A program made the position numbers and the translations under genes. A stretch of 64,000 nucleotides of DNA from Lithobates sylvaticus (taxonomy: Eukaryota; Chordata; Amphibia; Anura; Ranidae). Below the pieces are notes generated by a model that was not told where the DNA came from, did not search any database, and saw nothing but the letters and a program-made list of their open reading frames with translations. The DNA lies in contig CM053032.1 of assembly GCA_028564925.1 (NCBI GenBank), positions 122,717,490 to 122,781,489 of the forward strand, given 5' to 3'. Below, piece by piece: positions 59,130-64,000 of the stretch; position 1 is the first letter of the stretch, and each line of letters starts with the position of its first letter.

Positions 59130-60310
59130 ATTCTGCTATTGGAAAAACATTGCATAAAAATTTAATTTTGCAGTGTTTTTTTTCCCCAATAGCATTTTCT
59201 GCGTTTTAATAAACGCTTTACATACTGTCCGTGTATTCTGATATTGGAAAGACATTGCAAAAAAATTAAATTTTGCAGTGTTTTTTTTCTTCCCAATAGC
59301 ATTTTCTGCGTTTTCATAAACGTTTTACATACTGTCCGTGTATTCTGATATTGCAAAAACATTGCAAAAAAATGTAATTTTGCAGTGTTTTTTTTCCCCA
59401 ATAGCATTTTCTGCGTTTTCATAAACGCTTTACATACTGTCCGTGTATTCTGATATTGGAAAAACATTGCAAAAAAATTACATTTTGCAGGGTTTTTTAT
59501 CTTCCCAATAGCATTTTCTGCGTTTTCATAAACGCTTTACATACTGTCCGTGTATTCTGATATTGCAAAAACATTGCAAAAAAAATAAATTTTGCAGTGT
59601 TTTTTTTCCCCCAATAGCATTTTCTGCGTTTTCATAAACGCTTTACATACTGTCCGTGTATTCTTATATTGGAAAGACATTGCAAAAAAATTTAATTTTG
59701 CTGTGTTTTTTTTTCCCCAATAGCATTTTCTGCGTTTTCATAAACACTTTACATACTGTCCGTGTATTCTGATATTGGAAAAACATTGGCAAAAAAATAA
59801 ATTTTGCTGGGTTTTTTATCTTCCCAATAGCATTTTCTGCGTTTTCATAAACGCTTTACATACTGTCCGTGTATTCTGATATTGGAAAGACATTGCAAAA
59901 AAATTTAATTTTGCTGTGTTTTTTTTTCCCCAATTGCATTTTCTGCGTTTTCATAAACACTTTACAGTATGTCCGTGTATTCTGATATTGGAAAAACATT
60001 GCAAAAAAAATTAATTTTGCGGGGTTTTTTATCTTCCCAATAGCATTTTCTGCGTTTTCATAAACGCTTTACATACTGTCCGTGTATTCTGATATTGCAA
60101 AAACATTGCAAAATTTTTTTATTTTGCAGTGTTTTTTTTATTCCCAATAGCATTTTCTGCGTTTTCATAAACGCAGAAAGACACTATCCGTTTATTCTGA
60201 TATTGGAAAAACATTGCAAAAAAAAATAATTTTACAGTGTTTTTTTTTCACCAATAGCATTTTCTGCGTGTTCATAAACGCTTTAGACACTGTACGTGTA
60301 TTCTGCTATA
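59130..60310. repeat. 106-bp tandem array, about 11 copies, in hAT 5' region
   Basis: AGCATTTTCTGCGTTTTCAT recurs at about 59191, 59298, 59403, 59510, 59616, 59722, 59829 and on to 60256, a period of 105-108 bp. Each unit also has CATACTGTCCGTGTATTCTG and ATTGGAAAAACATTGCAAAA. The minus-strand frame 59162-59467 is an artefact. Confidence 0.95.
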
Positions 60311-60353
60311 TACAAAAAGACCCATTTAGGGCGAGATCCTAAATTTTGAAAAT

Positions 60354-61724
60354 ATGAGGAGATCATCAGCTCCTGTTGCAGGGAGAGGACGTGGTCGATC
60401 TGTGCCAGCTACATGCACTAGTGAAACACCTTCCTCAGGTGCGAGTAGGCGACAGAGCCTGCAGCAGTATTTTGGCGCGCCTAATGAGGCTGTACGAATG
60501 TTGAGGCCAGGACAAGTACAGGCGATAGTAGATTGGGTTGCTGCTGACAGTGTCTCCGGTTCCTTCACATTGTCTCCCACCCAGTCTCCTGATGAAAGTT
60601 CAGAGTTGGCACCTGCAGCCAATGTCCATCAGTCTTTCACCTCACCCCCTTGCAAATCAGCCAATCAGTCTGAGCCCCAAATCATGCAGCAGTCTCTTCT
60701 GCTTTTTGATGACTCTGTTAGCAGGGTTTCCCAGGGCCATCCACCTAGCCCTGCCCCAGAAGTGGAAGAGATTGTGTGCACCGATGCCCAACCACTTATG
60801 TTTCATGATGAGTACATGGAAGGACCATCGCGGCACGTCTCGGATGATGACGAAACACAGGTGCCAACTGCTGCTGCTTTCGCCATTGTGCAGACCGACA
60901 AGGAGGGCAGGAGTGAATTTTGGGTGGAAGATGATGTGGAGGACGATGAGGTCCTTGACCCCACATGGAATCAACGTCATGCAGGTGACCAGTGTAGTTC
61001 AGAGGAAGAGGTGGTGGTCGCACAGAGCCACCAGCACAGCAGAAGAGGGAGCAGCGTGCAAAAGCGGAGCGTCCATCCCCTAGACAGTACGTCTGCTACT
61101 GCCCAACGCAGCAAGGAACCGAGCACACCAAATCCAGGTGCAAGGAGTTCCCTAGCGTGGCAGTTCTTCAGACAATGCCCTGATGACAAGACACAAGTGG
61201 TTTGCACGCTGTGCAATCAGAGCTTGAAGCGAGGCATAAACGTTCTCAACCTGAGCACAACCTGCATGACCAGGCATCTAAGTGCAAAGCACGAGATGCA
61301 GTGGAGTAGACACCTCAAAAACCAAGAAAGGTCTCTGGCTCCTCCTGCTTCCTCTTCTGCTGCAGTCTCGGCCTCTTCATCCACCTCTGTAGTGACAGTG
61401 ACACATGCCAACCCGCAAACAGAGGATCTGCCAGCAACACTACCACCTGGGTCACCAACCATCTCCACAATGTCCCATGGAAGCGTTCAGCTCTCTATTT
61501 CCCAAACACTGGAGCGAAGTACCCCCCTAGCCACCTGCGATCCCTGGCACTGAATGCCAGCATTTCAAAATTCCTCGCCTTTGAAATGCTGTCATTCCGT
61601 CTGGTGGAGACGCAGAGTTTTAAAAGGCTGATGTCATTGGCTGTCCCACAGTACGTCATGCCCAGCCGCCACTACTTTTCCAGACGAGCTATCCCTTCCC
61701 TGCACATTTCCAAATTGAAGCAGA
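60354..61724 (+). pseudogene. hAT transposase with BED zinc finger, N-terminal half
   Basis: A 399-codon frame (60354-61553) begins MRRSSAPVAGRGRGRSVPAT 44 bases after the tandem array. Residues about 60-250 are acidic and Ser/Pro-rich with no fold I can name. Residues about 265-310 form a BED zinc finger: SLAWQFFRQ, then VCTLCNQSLKRG and MTRHLSAKH (Cys-Cys-His-His), the DNA-binding domain of hAT transposases. A shift near 61540 leads into ISKFLAFEMLSFRLVETQSF and YVMPSRHYFSRRAIPSLHIS, the start of the catalytic domain, up to about 61724. Catalytic and dimerisation parts are gone. Confidence 0.88.
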
Positions 61725-62714
61725 TAAATTACGAGATCGGCTTCTTCAAAGGGGGTATTCCCATGCCTCCCTCAAGAGGTCATATCAGCAGGCATGCCTC
61801 CAAAGTAGGAACCAGTTACTCTACTCTAAAAAGTCAGAGAGGATACCAACCCTCTGCGTATCATTTCAAAATTCAATAATCAACAAAAACAAATGAAACA
61901 AATAGTAGAAAAATACTGGCACCTCTTAACTTATGATCCTCTGCTAGGACAATTCGTCCCCGATAGACCTCTCTTTACATTCAAAAGGGCAAGATCCATC
62001 AGAGATCAAATCACTAGCAGCGAATTTAGCAAAAGTACCAATCAACATTGTAAATATAAGGGCACTTTTATATATGGCTCTTGCCACTACTGCCGGTATA
62101 TGGCAGTAGAAAAAAATCCAATCTTACCTAACGGTGAGAGATTCCTAGCGAAACACTTCGCAAATTGTAAGACCCTAGGGGTAATCTACCTTTTGACATG
62201 TGAATGTTCTTATGTTGGAAAAACCAAGTTGGAGTTTTGGAAACGTGCTTATAGACACATACATAGCATGCAGACCTGTAACCCCCGATCTCCCTCTAGG
62301 TCGGCATGTCAGTACTGTACACATGGGCAAATTTCCGAAAATTACATTTTTAATTTTGGATCGTGTACACCCCAACCCAAGAGGAGGAGACTGCAACAAG
62401 TCCCTCCTCCAACTTGAATCCAGATGGATCCATAGACTCCGGGCCACCCAGGCACCAGGACTAAACGAATCCATCTGGTTCAAACCATTCTTGGATGGCT
62501 TCTCCTCTGGAGGCATGGAAAAATAAACGCCAACTAAAAACATCCATTCCAACATGTTAAGATCCTTATCCACATTTTACTATTTAACAAATCTGTGCTA
62601 ATGTCCTACCGACTGGCACTATACGACCCTCTAGCTAAGCCGGATTAATTGTGTTTTTCTCTATGCGATCGCTACTATCCCATATAAAGGTTTTTCCAAA
62701 CCATATGTGACTAC
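61725..62714 (+). mobile_element. Penelope-like element, 3' part
   Basis: 5'-truncated PLE holding the end of the reverse transcriptase and the GIY-YIG endonuclease. The first part reads PPSRGHISRHASKVGTSYST-like sequence in frame with the upstream hAT frame by chance. Non-coding 3' sequence follows to about 62714, where foldback copy 3 starts. It joins the hAT without restoring it downstream, so hAT sequence was lost. Confidence 0.82.
61893..62417 (+). CDS. PLE RT end plus GIY-YIG endonuclease, partial
   Basis: A 174-codon open frame. Residues 1-50 (IVEKYWHLLTYDPLLGQFVP, then TFKRARSIRDQI) are the conserved C-terminal RT extension of Penelope elements. The GIY-YIG nuclease follows: GVIYLLTCECSYVGKTKLEF, where YVGKT matches the YIG half, then WKRAYRHIHSM with the conserved Arg. 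Cysteines at CHYCRY and LTCEC match the zinc-binding linker and nuclease start typical of this family. It ends QPKRRRLQQVPPPT. The open frame is intact but lacks the RT core, so it is a fragment. It confirms that PLEs exist in this genome. Confidence 0.88.
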   Translation: MKQIVEKYWHLLTYDPLLGQFVPDRPLFTFKRARSIRDQITSSEFSKSTNQHCKYKGTFIYGSCHYCRYMAVEKNPILPNGERFLAKHFANCKTLGVIYLLTCECSYVGKTKLEFWKRAYRHIHSMQTCNPRSPSRSACQYCTHGQISENYIFNFGSCTPQPKRRRLQQVPPPT

Positions 62715-64000
62715 TAGGGATGAGCCGAACACCCCCCCGTTCGGCTCGCACCAGAACCCGCGAACGGACCTAAAGTCCGTGCGAGCTTTAGAACCCTATT
62801 AGTTATAATGGATGCGAACGTTCAAAATTAAAAGTGCTAATTTTAAAGGCTAATATGCATGTTAATGTCATAAAAAGTGTTTGGGGACCTGGGTCCTGCC
62901 CCAGGGGACATGTATCAATGCAAATTTTTTTTTTTAAAAACGGCCGTTTTTTTTCAGGAGCAGTGATTTTAATAATGCTTAAATTGAAACAATAAAAGTG
63001 TAATATTCCTTTAAATTTCGTACCTGGGGGGTGTCTATAGTATGCATGTAAAGGGGCGCATGTTTCCCGGGTTTAGAACTGTCTCTGCGCAAAGTGTCAT
63101 TTTTGAAAGTAAAAAAGCTATTTAAAATCACTCGCGGCTAATGTTAATTCACGGCTCCCGTAACACAGAGAACAGTGATTCATTGAAACTCATTCATAAA
63201 AAAAAGTCATTGATAAAAAATAAAAAAAATGAAAAAAAAAAAGCGTAGGGGTCCCCCCAAATTCAATAACCAGGCCCTTCAGGTCTGGGATGGATATTAA
63301 GGGGAACCCCAGCCAAAAAAAAATGGCGTAGGGTCCCCCTCAAAATCCATACCAGACCCTTGAGGTCTGGTATGGATTTTAAGGGGAACCCTAGCCAAAA
63401 AAAATGGCGTGGGGTCCCCCTCAAAATCCATACCAGACCCTTATCCGAGCACGCAACCTGGCAGGCCGCAGGAAAAGAGGGGGGACGAGAGCGGCCCCCC
63501 CTCCCGCCTGAACCGTACCAGGCCACATGCCCTCAACATTGGGAGGATGCTTTGGGGGTCTAAGACCCCCAAAGCACCTTGTCCCCATGTTGATGAGGGC
63601 AAGGGCCTCTTCCCCACAACCGTGCCCGGTGGTTGTGGGGGTCTGCGGGCGGGGGGCTTATCGGAATCTGGAAGCCCACTTTAACAAGGAGACCCCCAGA
63701 TCCCCCCCCCCCCCCTGTGTGAAATGGTAAGGGGGTACAAAAGTACCCCTACCATTTCACCAAAAAAGTGGCAAAAATGGTAAAAATGACAGGAGACAGT
63801 CTTTGACAATTCCTTTATTAAAATCTTCTTTCTTCTTTCTTCATCCTTCGGTTTCTTCATCTTCTCCTTCCGTCATCTTCTTCCATCTTCTTCTTCCATT
63901 TTCTTCTTCCTCCGATCCGCTTCTTCTTGCGCTGGCCTTCTCGTCCGGCATCTTCTTCCGTCGGCGTCGGTGTCGGTGTCTCTGTCTCTTCTTGGGCCGC
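62715..64000. mobile_element. hAT-type foldback element, copy 3, cut by window edge
   Basis: Starts TAGGGATGAGCCGAACACCC after GTGACTAC. It runs through the same blocks as the right arm of copy 1 in reverse: GCGAACGGACCTAAAGTCCG, the CCATACCAGACC units (63270-63440), an AATAAA on the minus strand (63814-63819) and the purine-rich tract (minus strand, 63820-63960). The centre and second arm lie beyond 64000. Confidence 0.85.

Larger units (their letters stand above)
58485..61724 (+). mobile_element. hAT transposon, 5' two thirds
   Basis: The left end TAGGGTTGAGCGAACCCGAA is followed by several GTTCGGGT motifs on both strands. The flank ATTATAAC (58477-58484) is the likely 8-bp duplication. 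A TATATATAG near 58741 and a 106-bp tandem array (59130-60310) precede the transposase gene. The 3' end is missing: a PLE sequence takes over at about 61724. Its terminus resembles that of the foldback elements (TAGGGATGAGC). Confidence 0.82.

Noticed and set aside
59130-60310. CRISPR-like regular array
   Set aside because: The whole 106-bp unit is conserved, with no unique spacers, and it lies in a eukaryotic hAT element.
60538-61083. 181-residue frame overlapping the hAT transposase
   Set aside because: A shifted shadow of the BED-finger protein frame, which has the recognisable domain.

Overview
The window looks like gene-poor intergenic DNA from a large vertebrate genome, most likely a true frog (Ranidae or close kin). 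That call is inference. It rests on the repeat families: CR1-like LINEs ending in a tail read as TTCAACCTGACTAACTATG, L1/Tx1-type LINEs, Penelope-like elements (PLE), abundant hAT and TTAA- or TWA-target MITEs, and a Tc1 element of the Passport type. I recognise no host protein gene, tRNA, rRNA or CRISPR array. Nearly every long open frame is a transposon gene or a shadow of a tandem repeat.

Layout. 1-5 kb: a 31-bp minisatellite, a TTAA MITE, and a 2.6-kb hAT-type foldback element. 5-9 kb: a TTAA element carrying its own minisatellite, a Tc1 remnant and a small MITE. 8.8-10.7 kb: a second foldback with a near-perfect 8-bp target duplication. 11-17 kb: CR1 3' pieces, a PLE-like inverted unit, MITEs and a composite inverted/direct repeat. 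18.1-21.4 kb: two almost intact Tc1 copies head to head across a 38-bp TA spacer. 21.7-32.8 kb: a CR1 copy split by an L1, which is in turn split by PLE-like units with perfect 15-bp target duplications; a second CR1 follows, with a MITE inside it. 34.7-36.3 kb: a composite foldback abutting a LINE endonuclease fragment. 38.7-43.6 kb: a CR1 next to a broken retroviral gag-like fossil. 44.3-47.5 kb: a three-level nest of MITE, MITE and PLE-like unit. 49.6-54.4 kb: a MITE and a nearly full-length hAT. 54.8-58.5 kb: a MITE, a possible Harbinger accessory-protein relic and L1 reverse transcriptase. 58.5-62.7 kb: a second hAT with a 106-bp tandem array, cut off by a PLE GIY-YIG fragment. From 62.7 kb: a third foldback, cut by the window edge.

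How the parts relate. The foldback elements share the hAT terminus TAGGGATGAGC and 8-bp target duplications with the transposase-bearing hATs here, so those hATs are plausible drivers. The foldback cores repeatedly hold a TATA box, a purine-rich charged micro-ORF and AATAAA, sometimes in mirror image. The PLE-like inverted units share 14-15 bp target duplications and the motif GAAACGCGT or variants of it. These two structures, and the inverted Tc1 pair, are the most interesting parts of the window.
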